Position numbers and translations under genes: made by a program
The notes under the pieces: model-generated
Seen by the model: only the letters and a program-made list of their open reading frames with translations
Databases searched by the model: none
What the model was told of the DNA's origin: nothing
Shown here: piece by piece, positions 1 through 12,646 of the stretch
Numbering within the stretch: position 1 is the first letter of the stretch
Layout of the letters: each line of letters begins with the position of its first letter
Assembly: GCA_012295275.1 (NCBI GenBank)
Contig: CM022677.1
Coordinates: 11,152,732 to 11,216,731 of the forward strand
DNA: 64,000 nucleotides
Reading direction: 5' to 3'
From: Chrysomallon squamiferum
Taxonomy: Eukaryota; Mollusca; Gastropoda; Neomphalida; Peltospiridae

Positions 1-451
1 TCGTAAAATTAATATTACCTAAAAGAAAATTTTCTGCAAGGAAACTCGCAAGAAGCGAAAGTGAAAGAAGAAATGTATGTGAAAAGGCGTCAGTTAAAAA
101 AAGATTTTAATTTCACTAATTTTTCCAGATTATTTTTACATGATTATACTGTTTGAGAAACAGGAAGTCAGAGGTTAACCAAAGCTAATATTAATTACCT
201 TAAAAAGAAATAATGAAAATTACTCACCTTGTACAGTTCTGCTAACAAAGGAAACAGCTGTTGTGGCTGTTACTGGAGCAATATAGACCGTAACACAGTC
301 GTGTGTTACATGTCCAGATCATGTGATATAACTTATCTTTCAAAGTAAAGTACGTTTATAAATAGATTGACACGATAAGGATTACAATGTATATTCTTTA
401 AAGTTAGTTTTTTTTGTATTTATAGCTCAGAAAAAGAAAAAAAACACATTG

Positions 452-488
<37 letters not shown>

Positions 489-1483
489 CAATAAATCACC
501 AAACTGCTGTTAAGAACTTTTTTTTTTTTTTAATATATAGCGAGAACGAAACCAATAAGCGTGAATCTGCTACTGTCGACATTGGTGAGTTTAAGATTGC
601 AGGGTAAAAGAAATAACTGGTTACTAGCAGTCGTATGACGTCAGCGTTATCTTATTCGGCCTCGCCTTAAACTGACATTCTTACTTCACACGATAAAGCT
701 GGAAGGTTAACACAGTAACCAGTTATTTCATATATATGTAGTGTACTTGTTACTGTTTCAGAGTAGTATAAGTAGTAATAGTAACAGCAATGTTGTACTG
801 TTATTATTAGGCTACTTTGTCACTATTAATATTACTTTTAATAATACTTAACACGACTTCTGCTACTAACTGATACTACTACTAGTACCATCACTGCATC
901 TGCTTAAGACTACTATTACTAGTACTAATAGTAATACTGCCACTAATTACCGCGAAGAAGGAAAACAAACGTTTTTGCAAAGACTTACACTTACAAACTG
1001 AAAAGGTATTTGAAATGTACAGGACATTACAAATCAATATTTCTCTTCAGTCATCAAAATACGTAGAATGCGATTCCTTGGACTGATCAATGTAAAGGTT
1101 TTGCAAGGAATTGCTGTTGTAACGTAGTCAAATGTTTTGTATACGCGCATTTACGGTTTCCGGTATTTTTATAGATGCCCTGAAATGTAACTAGATAAAA
1201 TACATTAACACATGAAACTGGAGTAACATAACTACATTTATAAATATGTAATACATCTACACGGTCGTAGATAAAATATACATGAACACGTGCCTCTTGC
1301 GCTGACATATTTTATTATGTAAAGCCAGCTGGGTCAACTGGTGATGTGGTCTAGGTTCATCATGTTGTTATTGCAGCTGTTACCGAGTATTCGACATGAT
1401 TGTTACTTTTACAGCGTTTGTTCCATAATAAATAAGAAAATAGCAGACAGCATATCTGTAGAGTGAGCAAAGTAAAAAACAAA

Positions 1484-1514
<31 letters not shown>

Positions 1515-1818
1515 AAAATAGGAATAGATAATCTGAAATAGGAGAAGTGTTGGAACAACATGAGAAATGCTTTTCAGTTCAGACTGACATCCTAACTGGT
1601 TGTTGTTTTTTGTTGTTTTTTCACCCCCACGATATTTTCTACTGCTGAAAATAACGAAAATTCATTCTGAGCGACATTTCACATTAAATGCGAAAAATAA
1701 AATTAAGAGTGCTAAATAGGCCACAACTGCGCGTGCGGACAGGAAATGATGGCCAAATAACCGTAGAAACGTAAAACCAGTTCACGGGAAAATACCAACA
1801 ATAACAGCGTGACAGAAA

Positions 1819-1843
1819 GACAGACAGACAGACAGACAGTGAG

Positions 1844-1923
<80 letters not shown>

Positions 1924-1938
1924 TGTGTGTGTGTGTGT
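1819..1938. repeat. Compound microsatellite GACA-GA-GT
   Basis: Five or so GACA units run into about 80 bases of nearly pure GA dinucleotide, interrupted once by GC, then into about nine GT units. The three motifs abut without unique sequence between them, as expected when neighbouring simple repeats arise by stepwise mutation of one another. Confidence 0.95.
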
Positions 1939-3240
1939 TATTTCTGTTATGGTTACTGGATTAATGGTCCCTATGACAACATCCTAGAACCTAATTTAAT
2001 GTCCTGAAAGTGAAACTAGTTACTGTACTGTATTACTATACAGACTACATGATTTATAATAATAATAATAACAATAATAATGATAAATAATTACATTAAT
2101 TAATTAATAATGTTCATCTATTTGGCCTATTACCACTAGTATGTATATATAATAATAATAATAATAATAATACAAATTTAACTTTTGCGAACGGAGACAA
2201 CCGTTACAGAATATTCCATACAACTTCATTCAATGATGCGAACTCTTTGATAGGAAAAAAGCAGATTTAATAAAGATATTGTTATATTTGGCGATATACA
2301 TTCTTGTTTATACAAAATATGACGGTGTACCAGCCAGTGCGGAAATATTTTTGTCAAAAAATGTTTTGAGAGGTTACACTTTTATTAATAGATATAAAAA
2401 GGATAATATGTAAACAGTTTTTGAAATGTTTTAAATATATTTATAAATGCATTGTTCTAGAAGTGTCTTTCTGTACAATCCTGAATGCTTCTGTATCCAA
2501 TTTTATAATGTTTTATAGATGAATAAATGTTTAGTAAAAAACAGCGGAGAACTAGCGAATTGGATTAAAAGATCAACCGGACAAAGCATTCTCTTATACA
2601 GATTAAATAAATTCTAATGAAATTAGAAAATGATTATTATTTTAAATAAAATAAAATTCCAAAGCTAACGCGATTTCTACTTCTAAATATATGCATAAAT
2701 ACATAAAAACAATCACATATATAAATGATGATGTGTGTCTGTGTGTGCGAGTGTGTATGTGTGAGTGAGTGTGTGTGTGAGTGTGTGTTTGACTGTGTGT
2801 GTGAGTGGATATTTTTCTGTAGATAACAACTGCTGAAATCTCTGTCTATAGCCCATTTTGCATACACTATTTCCCATTCTTTGTCTAAGGTTGATTCACA
2901 CTAAACTGATTTGACATACGGATATTACGATCATGATGCATATACATATCTAAAAACATTGACGGTAGTTACAAATATTTATGGGAATTACAGGCCTAAA
3001 GCTGGGTTTGATCTTTTCTCAAGTTAGATCATCTGAAATATGTCTAGTCGACATATTTATATTTCCCGCCGATCTTTCTACGTCACTGCAAATATTTAGT
3101 TAAAAATTATTTCGTCATTTTTAAATATAAATTTTGGAAGAAAACGATAGCTTATTTCAATAGTTTTTAGCAAAAGAATTTCACTGTGTTACAATTTGTT
3201 GCATTTATAAAATAAATGTTAGTTTATGTATCCGTGTGTA

Positions 3241-3244
<4 letters not shown>

Positions 3245-3283
<39 letters not shown>

Positions 3284-3313
3284 TAGTGTCGTTATGCTTA
3301 TTTTATTGTTGTT

Positions 3314-3345
<32 letters not shown>

Positions 3346-3376
3346 TTTTATTTTATTTTATTTTATTTTATTTTAT
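3245..3376. repeat. GT run and TTTA/TTTTA run
   Basis: A GT dinucleotide run of about 19 units ends in a CGCG block. After about 30 bases it is followed by tetranucleotide TTTA repeats that change into pentanucleotide TTTTA repeats near 3348. Confidence 0.9.
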
Positions 3377-4809
3377 TCTAAAGCTACCGAATTAAAATCC
3401 CAACAGAAAAACTGCTTGATCCACATCCTGATAAAGGTGAGACAAGAATCATATTTTAATTTTGTTAATATATAATGTATGTCTCATGCCTAGGATGCCA
3501 CCAAACAATTTCTGTTCTGATAAAAGTATTTAAAATATGTTTGTATAGGTGTGAACTGTCAGTGTTTGACACAGGCATGGTTTATTTTAGATACGACTTT
3601 GAATGCAAAAGGACCAAATAATAAATTTTAGCTTTTAAAAAATACATTAGTGAGTTTTCATCAGAGTATCTTAGATACTTCTGTCTTATTAGTTCATATT
3701 TGTCTTTCAGAACGAATTCATCCAAGAAAATGAAAACGAAAGGTAAATTAAAAACGACCTTAAAATAATCTTTTAAATTGTTTTAAATCTCGTAAAAATA
3801 ACAATTCAGACCTATGTTTTAAATTTTGTTGTAAAAGAAAATAATAGTAAATGATAGTAGACATAAAAGACGTATAAAGATAATAAAATGATGACAATTC
3901 GATTTAAACTCTGAAATAATATTTACATTATGAAAAATTAAAATGTAATTTGATATTCAGTCTTGCTACAACGACATATTGTTTTCATCTACATCCAGTG
4001 GTTATGAATTATAAAGGTTTTATTTATTTATTTATTTATTTATTTTTAAACTTTTCTACCGAGTGTTACTACACTTGAAAAGTTTTAATATGTTCTTTTC
4101 TTCATTTGTACACGATGTATACCGCTGTCAGATTAGCTTTTTTTTTTTCTTCTTTTTTTTTTGGTCAATTTTTGTATATTTTAATAACAATTTAAATTTC
4201 AAACGTTTATTTCACAGTGACCATTTCACATAGAAATATGCTGTATTAAATCGTTTATCATTGTTAATCTTCATGTATTTAGTCATTTCATATCCTAACA
4301 ACATAAATGTGTTTGTCTTGACTTATTATTTCATTACATTGTGTCACTTTTCAGTTGATTCACTTTAATCATTCTTTAATACAGTTTTAAACAGACACGC
4401 ACACACATTAATATTAATAATCAAAAGAAATGTTACCACAGTACAATTGAAATTTCACAAATATATTAAAACATATTTACTTTCATATGTTTTTATTTAA
4501 CATTTCAGCGCGCCAGGAAAAGACACCCGAAAAAAAGCAAAAAACATTTCAAGAAAGTAATATTCTACCATTGCCTGTATATAATACAAAAATCAACTCT
4601 TCATGATTCTACATTTAACTGACCAAACCATAAATAACAAATACCGCAAATAAAAGTAGAAATCCAGCCTCCCCCCCGAAATAAAAAAGTATATGAGAGT
4701 AATCTCCCTTCAGCTATAGTTTCTTTCTTTCTTCTGTTTGTGGGGTTCTTGGTGTAAGTCATTGCACACCACAGAAAATCGCTGATAACGAAACGTCGTA
4801 TATAGCTGT

Positions 4810-4972
4810 ATACTGAGTAATAAATGTAAATGTGTAGGTACGTTCCAGGAATATCAAATTACTATAAACAATATACCGTATCTATTAATATGTGATAAAT
4901 AACTAAAATATAAACAATAAAAATAAATACAGTGGACGCTGTCAAAATCGGACGATTCATTGAGACCAACGT
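4810..4972. repeat. Dispersed repeat fragment, second copy at 18.79-18.89 kb
   Basis: The segment with TATTAATATGTGATAAATAA followed by AAAATATAAACA and TACAGTGGA recurs near 18790-18890, where it differs by a few substitutions. It is a dispersed repeat of unknown class. The 692-bp TA-flanked transposon sits immediately to its right. Confidence 0.6.
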
Positions 4973-4976
4973 GATA

Positions 4977-5668
4977 CAGTATTCCCTCGCTATTCGCGGG
5001 GGTTACGTTCTTTACCCCCCCCCGCGAATAGCGAAAAACCGCGAATATTGGATGCAGTTTTAAAACGTCTATTATGAGATTATATACGGTACTAAATGCT
5101 TCCCAAACACTTTCTAAAGACACTCTTACTCATTAATACAGTAATAATGTAGTAATATTGCACGCAGTTATGTATTTCACTAATGTAGTAATGATAATGT
5201 AAACACATTTTAATTTTGTACTGAAACAATATTTTAATCAGAAAGAAACGTAAGTACAGGAGGACAGTAACACCGCATAGCATAGTTACCCATACTGTAT
5301 TACTGTACCGTAAAGTCATATGTATTAGAATTGACAGAAAGTGGAACAGACAGATAAATACAGTACGCACAGTTCAAGTAATTATAATACAATTCAGTAA
5401 TAATATGCAATTAAAAATATTATTAATACACGGTCACAAAAAATATGCACTGTGCATACAGTGTATGCATTTATAAAAAAAATACGTACTGTATTGCAAT
5501 AATAATTGAAAAAATTTGATATTGTTTGTGCGGTTTACCGAGCATTTGTTTTTATGACGTTATGACGCTAGCCTGGTATACCAGCATACGATGCGATAGG
5601 GTTAAGAGCCTAACCCGCGAATATGCGGAGCCGCGAATGGGGAACCGCGAACAGGCGAGGGTATACTG
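4977..5668. mobile_element. 692-bp non-autonomous DNA transposon with TIRs and TA target duplication
   Basis: The left end reads CAGTATTCCCTCGC and the right end is its reverse complement with one difference (GCGAGGGTATACTG). Both ends are flanked by TA (4975-4976 and 5669-5670), the target site of Tc1/mariner-type elements. Just inside each end are several short GCGAATA/CCGCGAA motifs that extend the inverted repeat imperfectly to about 70 bases. The interior is AT-rich with no transposase-like frame, so the element would have to be mobilised in trans. The superfamily assignment rests on the TA duplication only. Confidence 0.75.
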
Positions 5669-5670
5669 TA

Positions 5671-6026
5671 TACCGTTTTAGACAAACTGAAGATTTCTAA
5701 AGATTAAAATAAGATAAAACAGGAATATTTTTTTTTTATTACAAATGTTAATGGTATATCAGTTATCAGAGGATGAAAAGTCTGTCATTGATGACTGCGT
5801 TTTTTTTTTTTTAATGTTTTAATTGTTTTTTTTTATTTCTCTGTCATGACCTCCAAGTTTAACATTAATTGCAAAAGCTGCTTTTGATAACAACTGATTT
5901 CAGATATTTTTAAAAGTGGCATAGAAACTGTTTTAATGTCTTAAATTTCAGCATCACTGTTAAAATCATGATAGAGAACAATTTTCGGTGAGAAATGCAG
6001 AATCTCTTCTTTAGCAGGCTTAAGAA
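5671..6026. other. AT-rich intergenic sequence, nothing recognised
   Basis: This stretch holds T-rich homopolymer tracts (5729-5740 and 5799-5812) and no open frame, repeat copy or RNA gene that I can support. Confidence 0.6.
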
Positions 6027-6386
6027 TTAGAAGCGGTTTTTGATACTGCAATGGTAACGACATTTCAAACGATGTCGCTGTCGTACTTTAATAACGTCTT
6101 CACCACGACAGAGAGCATCGAAAGTTGTTTTTTCTTTAACTCTGGCATTTATTTTCTTTTCTTTCCTAAGTTTTGATATACTTGAATATTTTTTCCTTCT
6201 GTTCGGAGCACTTTCTAGTTCACAAGCTAACATTAACTGTTCATTTGTCAAATTTAAAACTTGCTCTATCTGTCCCGCTAATTCTCTACCGTGTATTTCA
6301 TAGTCATGAAGTTCTAACCGAGATACGTTCTGAATTTTTTCTGTTCTTACTTTCTCAATCCAGATATGTACAGAAGAAAATATCAC
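6027..6386 (-). CDS. Unrecognised 119-codon ORF, possibly an exon
   Basis: This is one of the few non-repetitive open frames in the left part of the window. The product would be basic and hydrophilic, with a likely helical N-terminal half (segment RELAGQIEQVLNLTNEQLML) followed by a Lys/Arg-rich region (KLRKEKKINARVKEK) and a Cys/His-containing tail. I recognise no family. The first ten or so codons overlap the start of the left arm of a long inverted repeat, so the annotated start is doubtful; an upstream splice site could replace it. It may be an exon of a minus-strand gene, a decayed transposon frame, or chance. Confidence 0.3.
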   Translation of the reverse strand: MIFSSVHIWIEKVRTEKIQNVSRLELHDYEIHGRELAGQIEQVLNLTNEQLMLACELESAPNRRKKYSSISKLRKEKKINARVKEKTTFDALCRGEDVIKVRQRHRLKCRYHCSIKNRF

Positions 6387-6399
6387 TTTTAAATTCCAG

Positions 6400-6822
6400 G
6401 AAAAGCGTTGGGTATATTTTAGAAATATACTTTTTCTAAGCTGGAGTCAATGAGACGGAGAAAGATGAAGGTGATTTTTAATAATTACACCATAGCCTCT
6501 GTTTTTAATTTTCTGGTAGTTAATGAAATGTGGTTCTTGCTTGTGCTATACAACGGCGAGTGTTTTGTGAAGAAACGTTTGGCTGAAACTTGTGAAGACA
6601 AGTCGGGCTGTGCAGACGTGTAGCTGACTGACGTGTTTCATTATAAAATCTGCTGTCCAGTTTTGTTCTTCCAGAAATCAGTGTCGAGACATGATAAAAC
6701 TTGTATCTGAGTATTTACTAAAACACGAAACTTTGACGTACAGTGTAGTTTTCTAGTCGTAATTTGTGACACTGGACAGAGTTTACGTTCTATGAACAAA
6801 TAAGATTTCAGTTTTATATGAA
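6400..6822 (+). repeat. Left arm of a large inverted repeat
   Basis: Read in reverse complement, blocks of this arm recur in order at 7915-8345. Shared landmarks include the stretch around GGGCTGTGCAGACGTG, the block with CTTTGACGTACAGTGTAGTTTTC, and the ACGTTCTAT and AAGATTTCAGT segments at the inner end. Identity looks like roughly 80 percent with small gaps. The outer 120 bases (TTCTAAGCTGGAGTCA region) occur a third time, in inverted orientation, near 8940-9070. Confidence 0.8.
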
Positions 6823-7827
6823 TAAACTGAGGTTCAACCAAACATAGCATGATCTAGTATAAAGAATATATGCCTGAAATATCATTTTATTTCTTTTATT
6901 ACTTTTTTCTTTTTATCCTGATTTAAGTAGTCTTTCTTAATTATTATTTTATTTATCATTTTAAGTAGTATTATTGTAGTCGTGCTTATAATAAAAATAA
7001 TAAAAAAATAAATATGATTTTAATTTTAATACCGACTTAAATTTAAATAGTGGAGGTTGGATATTTATATCATATTAGGCGTATTATGTAGCTGAGAAGG
7101 CGGCAGTTTAATCTGATATTTTAAAAGCTTCAGGTAAAATTTTACTGATAACTGGAGGAGAAACATTATTATTTACTTGATTGTTATGATTTAATAGGAT
7201 TAAATAAATGATATATTTCTTCTAGCTAACTGAAAATCTCCTCATATCTCATAAAACAAGTTCAGGAGGACAGGCATGTTTTCTATGATGTAACTTACAA
7301 AGTGTAATATTAACTATGTAAGATTTCTCCTAGTAGAATAAAATGTAACTGTAAGTGAGGCAAACATAATAAAACATCAGGTTATTTTCACTCAGTATCA
7401 ATTTATAATGTAAACGTCGCTGGTTTTATGTATTAATGTGAATTAATGTAATCTGTTCTTCTGTTAATGAAATACCACATTTATATCGATCTGACCTTTT
7501 ATTTTATAGTGGCATTCAGCGCTGGACTTCTAAATTTAGAAATAAATAACTGAATGACTAGATATACAGGGGAAGCAATCTTTTGCAAACTATTATTCTG
7601 TTAAACTGAGATACAATTTCTTCGCAACAAAAAAATTAAAAATTAAAATTAATACTGAACAGGTGAGAAGTTACACTTTACTTGAATCACACAATTTGAG
7701 ATTGCAAAGCAGACGACATTAAAATTAAAATTCACAGAGATAAGCGAAGTTTTCTGTTTTGTAAAACGCGACGTAATTCACGTTTTATATATAAATTGTG
7801 CAGTCAGTATTAAAATTAAAATTATAT

Positions 7828-7858
<31 letters not shown>

Positions 7859-7914
7859 TTTCAATTAAACATAATCAATGTAAACAGTAGTATTCGTACT
7901 ATTAAAACTAATTT
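6823..7914. other. Spacer between inverted-repeat arms
   Basis: About 1.1 kb of AT-rich sequence containing a TTTA run at 7824-7861 and no supportable open frame. It would be the loop if the arms paired. Confidence 0.6.
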
Positions 7915-8345
7915 ATAAAACTGAAATCTTGTTAATTTATAGAACGTAAATTCCATCCAGCAATTTGTCCGTAGAAAACTACACTGTACGTCAAAGTTTC
8001 ATGTTTCAGTAAATACTCAAATACGATTTGTATCATGACTCGACTTTTGGGAGAACAAAACTGGACAGCAGAATTTTTACTGAAGCACGTGTTATCCAGA
8101 CAGTCAGCTACACGTCTGCACAGCCCGACTTGTCTTCAAAAGTTTCACCCAAACGTTTCTTCACAAAACACTCGCCGTTGTATAGGTCGAACAACTACCA
8201 TATTTCTTAAAACATTTCGTTAAATATTAATCACCAGAAAAATGTAATTAAAAACACAGTCTGTGGTGTAATTATTGAAAATCACCTTCATCGTTCTTCT
8301 GCTTAGAAAAAGTGTATTTCCTAAAATACATATAACGCTTTGTCT
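7915..8345 (-). repeat. Right arm of the large inverted repeat
   Basis: This is the reverse-complement partner of 6400-6822. On the plus strand it contains short open frames, but they only mirror the repeat and show no protein similarity that I recognise. The outer end (CACCTTCATCGTTCTTCTGC onward) also resembles 8955-9070. Confidence 0.8.
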
Positions 8346-8641
8346 GGAAGTAAAATAATAATCTTTTCTTCTATTACTACTACTGTCAGGAAGATATTTA
8401 GTTGTATCTGTAATCATAATGTGATTTTGTTTCTTGTATAATCTCTAATACAGTCGATACAAAATGACGTTAATCCACAAGCGCACAATAATTCTGATTA
8501 TCCACTGATCTTCTATAAAACAAAATATTTATCTTGCGCATTCTACATTAGTAAATGTAAGTAATGTGTGAAGTTATAAAATGTCATATTATTAATCTAT
8601 CCTCTTCTCACCTTTTCAAGTACAATCCTACATTGGCGACT

Positions 8642-8760
8642 AAAAAAAAAAAAAAAAAAAAAATCCAGAAGCCCATTTAATATATTCAATATACACCTCT
8701 CACCTACATACTAAATTATAAATAATGATTTTTATTATACGATGTAAATGTTTATTTATT

Positions 8761-8810
<50 letters not shown>
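8642..8810. repeat. Poly-A tract and TTTA/TTA microsatellite
   Basis: A 22-base A run at about 8642-8663 is followed, after about 90 bases, by TTTA repeats changing to a TTA/ATT run from 8751 to 8810. Confidence 0.9.
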
Positions 8811-8819
8811 CATAAATAA

Positions 8820-9288
8820 TTGTCTCGCTCATAAAAGAGGATTGAAAAGTGGATATCTCCAGTGTACTTGTCTGTGTGAAGCTATAGCTACGTCATAAAA
8901 TATACTGACATCCAGACTGGAGCGATTGTGTTAACTTTTCAAGTGTTAATTAATGAAAATCACCTTCATCTTTCTCCATCTCACTGACTCCAGCTTAGAA
9001 AAAGTATATTTGTAAAATATACCCAACGCTTTGCCAGGAATTTAAAAATAATACTTTCTTCTATTACTACTTCTGTCAGGAGGAGAAAAACAACAATACG
9101 AAAACACCCCACGAAAAAACAGTATTCTAGCCTAAACATTACAGGTGTTATTTTACTGTGAAAACTGTGTGTACATTCAGAGATATAGATTGGGGTTTCG
9201 GGTTAGCGTGTTTTTATAAACAACAGTAGAATTATATGTGAAATCCAAAATGTCGAGAACGCTTCCATACTAATGAAAGACATAATTA

Positions 9289-9290
<2 letters not shown>
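8820..9290 (+). repeat. Locally duplicated block, copy 1
   Basis: Contains the landmarks GACTGGAGCGAT, TTAACTTTTCAAGTGTT, AACATTACAGGTGT, TACATTCAGAGATATAGATT and AACAGTAGAATTATATGTGA. The same landmarks in the same order recur at 9345-9685. The copies differ by substitutions and by the microsatellites embedded in each. Confidence 0.8.

Positions 9291-9337
<47 letters not shown>
9289..9337. repeat. ATT microsatellite between the duplicated blocks
   Basis: A run of TTTA then ATT units of about 49 bases lies at the junction of the two duplicated blocks. Confidence 0.9.
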
Positions 9338-9338
<1 letters not shown>

Positions 9339-9344
9339 TTGAGC

Positions 9345-9685
9345 GTCTCAAATAAATGTCTGACTCAGTTCCACCTTTTTATTTTTATGTAAACAAAAGC
9401 GATGATGTAAGACTGGAGCGATGATGTTAACTTTTCAAGTGTTATGGATATTGAGAAGTAAAGAAATCGAATAAAGATTACTATTGTTGTTGTCGTTGTC
9501 GTTGTTGTTGTTGTTTTTTTGTGTGTACTGTAGCATTATAGTAAACATTACAGGTGTGATTGTACTGTGAAAACACAGTGTACATTCAGAAATGTAGATT
9601 GGGCTTCCAGGTTAACGTGTTTTTATAAACAACAGTAGAATTATATGTGAATATCGAGAAGGCTTCCATACTAATGTGATATTTT
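9345..9685 (+). repeat. Locally duplicated block, copy 2
   Basis: Direct copy of 8820-9290 with the shared landmarks in order. It includes an internal TTG/TCG trinucleotide tract at about 9483-9515. A third, more distant and partial copy lies at about 27085-27220, so this is part of a dispersed repeat family and not only a local duplication. Confidence 0.8.
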
Positions 9686-12596
9686 ATTAACAGAACTTGT
9701 TTCACAGAACAGATAAGTAGGAGTAATTTTACACAGCGTTATGAAAATAACTTCAGTACCGCCATCACTATTTATGTTCCATGTTTTATGTTGTAAACAG
9801 CGGTAATATTATGTATTGAAAAATAGAGGTATTGTTTTTTTTTTATTAACAGTATTAGATAATTTTATTTTGCATAATAAATAAATAAATAAATAATAAG
9901 CTTAATTTTTGTTTAACAGTATAACCTATCTAACAAGTTGAATAATGAATCAACGTTTAATAATGCGTATTATTCTCATTTATTTTTTTATTAAGATAGT
10001 AGAATTGCAGTTGAGAGGTGAGAGGCTAGATTATGATGAATTAATTTCACCATGTTACTGATATTTGCAAGTGCATCTTTCTCAAATACTAGAAAAGTCT
10101 AAAATATAGAGAAACATTAATACACGTGTTTATTATTAAAAGTAAAGTGAAAAGGCGAGGATGCGCGAGATGAATCTTGTTTATTGTAACACAAGTTCTG
10201 TAAATATACTGCGCTGTTACAGATTAATTCTTAATTAACTGTAGAAAGTGATATTCTATTATCTCACCTAAAAATTAAATTGATAATTAGACAATTAATA
10301 TTCAACTAGATAAAATCTATTAATATATATTAATGTAAAACATTACGGTTCTTTCGCTGAATTTAAATGTATTAGTATAAACAGGTCTGGTTGAAGCAAA
10401 TAAACTGTAAATGTTCTCGTTCAGTTACATTATATGTGGTAAACAGCGTTCATCATAATAACAAGAACATATTTTTGTTCATTACTGCAATACAAAGGAC
10501 ATTTCTGTTGCCGTTTACAGGTACAAATAAATAAATAAATGAATAAATTTATTAACATTAATATTAATATCTAAGATGCTTCAGTATTTTAGGCATACAC
10601 AGAACCTCTCCCAGTGAGATAAAATATCATCGCTGCTTTATTATCAATGTTTTCTGGAGTGTTTATCATTTCTTTTACTGACGTTTTAATTACAGCGACA
10701 CCTGCACTTACCACTGTAATCTGAGAGGTAGATAGGTAAGTGGATAGACAGATAGACAGACAGATAGATGGAGAGTGAGACAGACAGACATATATAGACA
10801 TAAATCCATAGACAGACATTATAGACACATAGACAGACTGGAAAACCCAAAACTGAACTGAATAATTAAAATGACGAATAAAAGAAAAGTTGTGAAAAGC
10901 GAGGTTCATGTGAAATTTCATAATAATGAATGTACAAACATTTTCTTACAAGTTCATTTGCCTATGAAATGTAAAATGTCTATCTATCTCTATGTCCATC
11001 AATGTATCTGTCTCTCTATTATTTAACTATATACATAAACACACTCTCACTGATATGAACTTACGTATATAACTATCCTCCAAGGCAAACACGTATACCA
11101 AACTATTTCTTTTCTGTGTGTGTCTGTCTGTGTATGTGTGTGTGTGTCTATCTCTCTATCTGTTTATTTGTTGAAAATTGTTTGTTTCTTTATAATGACG
11201 ACTGTAATACTGACATAACGATATTAACGATAAAAACAACAACACTAATTGCAATAATACTACTTAAAAGTATAAATAAAAGTGGTGGAGTAAAATAAAA
11301 AGCATATTTCTTGCCTAATTATCACATATTAATCACGTTTCTTCTGTTGAACTTAAAAACCGATTATATGTTTACCTGTTACAATTTATCACTAACCTTA
11401 TGAAACTTCAAAATGCAGTATAGCGGATGCAAGTCATAATATACCTCGGAGGCCAGAATTGCCCTGAGGCCAGATTTACCCCAACTTACTACTAGTTTTT
11501 CAAGCGACTTGAATTAATTTTTTATTTTATTTTATTTTTTTTTTAAATTTTACTCAACACTCAGTCTTTCTTGTATATTTACCAATGTGAGTGTTAAATA
11601 GAGTTGTTTCTCTTAGACCACGAACTTCTGAAATAGATTAGTCCTCGCATATGCGAGGTAACGGTAAATTAGATTTGCTGCTTTTAGATGAAAATAAACA
11701 ATTCTGTATAATGTTTTCTAGCCTACAGAACCAGCTTATTAACATTCCCTGCGTTTTCCTTTTCTTTTAACAAACCAGTTTCCTGTATTTTTGGTTTATT
11801 TAACGTGATATTATTATTTGATGAATTATTGTAAAATTGCTATTTCATTTAATGGTTTTCATTTAATTTTCTTTATTTATTTTCTTTATTTTAGTTGAAA
11901 AATTAGAGCGGAAAGGCGCAAGAGATCACGTTTTTGTACAACCATCTTTATCAGTGTAAATCATAAAAAGTTCAGAAAATAGACGTAAAATAATTGTATT
12001 TGGAAATTCAATACGTTCCGTGAGCTCACGGAAACTTCCGATCGAACTCCAAGATGGCAGCATCGAACGCCGATCAATATTTACACTTTTAAACATGTAG
12101 ACCTTTATAATGCAATAATTCTACATGGATCATTAAAAGTAATTTGGAGAAGTATGTCATATAACCAATGCCTCTTATACATAGATGGCTAATACTCTGT
12201 AGCAATTGCTGAAAACGTGGTAACATTTCTTTTTTTTATTCTTTTTTTTTTTGCTGACGTTGACATAATATACCATCTCGTACCCATTCCGTAATATGTT
12301 TATTTGTTTCCACTTTTTATTTCGACATCGTTAGCCAAGAAAAAAAAAAAAAAAAAAAAAAAACTTTTTAAAAATAAGTAAAAAATAATAATAATAATAA
12401 CTGTAATAAAATAAATTAAAATGACATAAATAATTTTCACTGACGCTGGTTGGAGGGAAGGATCTATCCATATAGATACACACACATATATACATACATA
12501 CATACATACACACACACATGTATAGGAATAACAATATATTTGTACGTTTAGAAGATGATTAGTATGTATATGTATATAAAAGGATAAGTAACTACA

Positions 12597-12598
<2 letters not shown>
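9686..12598. other. Non-coding stretch with minor simple repeats
   Basis: I see no gene. It holds AAAT repeats near 9885 and 10528, degenerate GATA/GACA near 10725-10835, TCTA/GTCT tracts near 10980-11170, TTTTA near 11520-11540, an A run at 12339-12363, and ACAT repeats near 12480-12525. Confidence 0.65.

Positions 12599-12642
<44 letters not shown>
12599..12642. repeat. GT dinucleotide microsatellite
   Basis: About 22 uninterrupted TG units at the left edge of the long degenerate tetranucleotide tract. Confidence 0.95.

Positions 12643-12646
<4 letters not shown>

Larger units (their letters stand above)
1..4970. other. Non-coding, microsatellite-rich stretch
   Basis: I see no supportable gene here; the open frames are short and low in complexity. 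The stretch holds a TAA run near 453-486, AAAT repeats near 1481-1515, a GACA then GA then GT compound repeat at 1819-1938, GT/GAGT repeats at 2727-2816, a GT run at 3245-3282, TTTA/TTTTA runs at 3314-3376 and 4019-4047, and a T-rich tract near 4138-4163. The rest is unremarkable AT-rich sequence. Confidence 0.7.

Noticed and set aside
4854-5370. Two minus-strand ORFs inside and beside the 692-bp transposon
   Set aside because: Hydrophobic AT-rich translations without transposase motifs; not credible as the element's gene.
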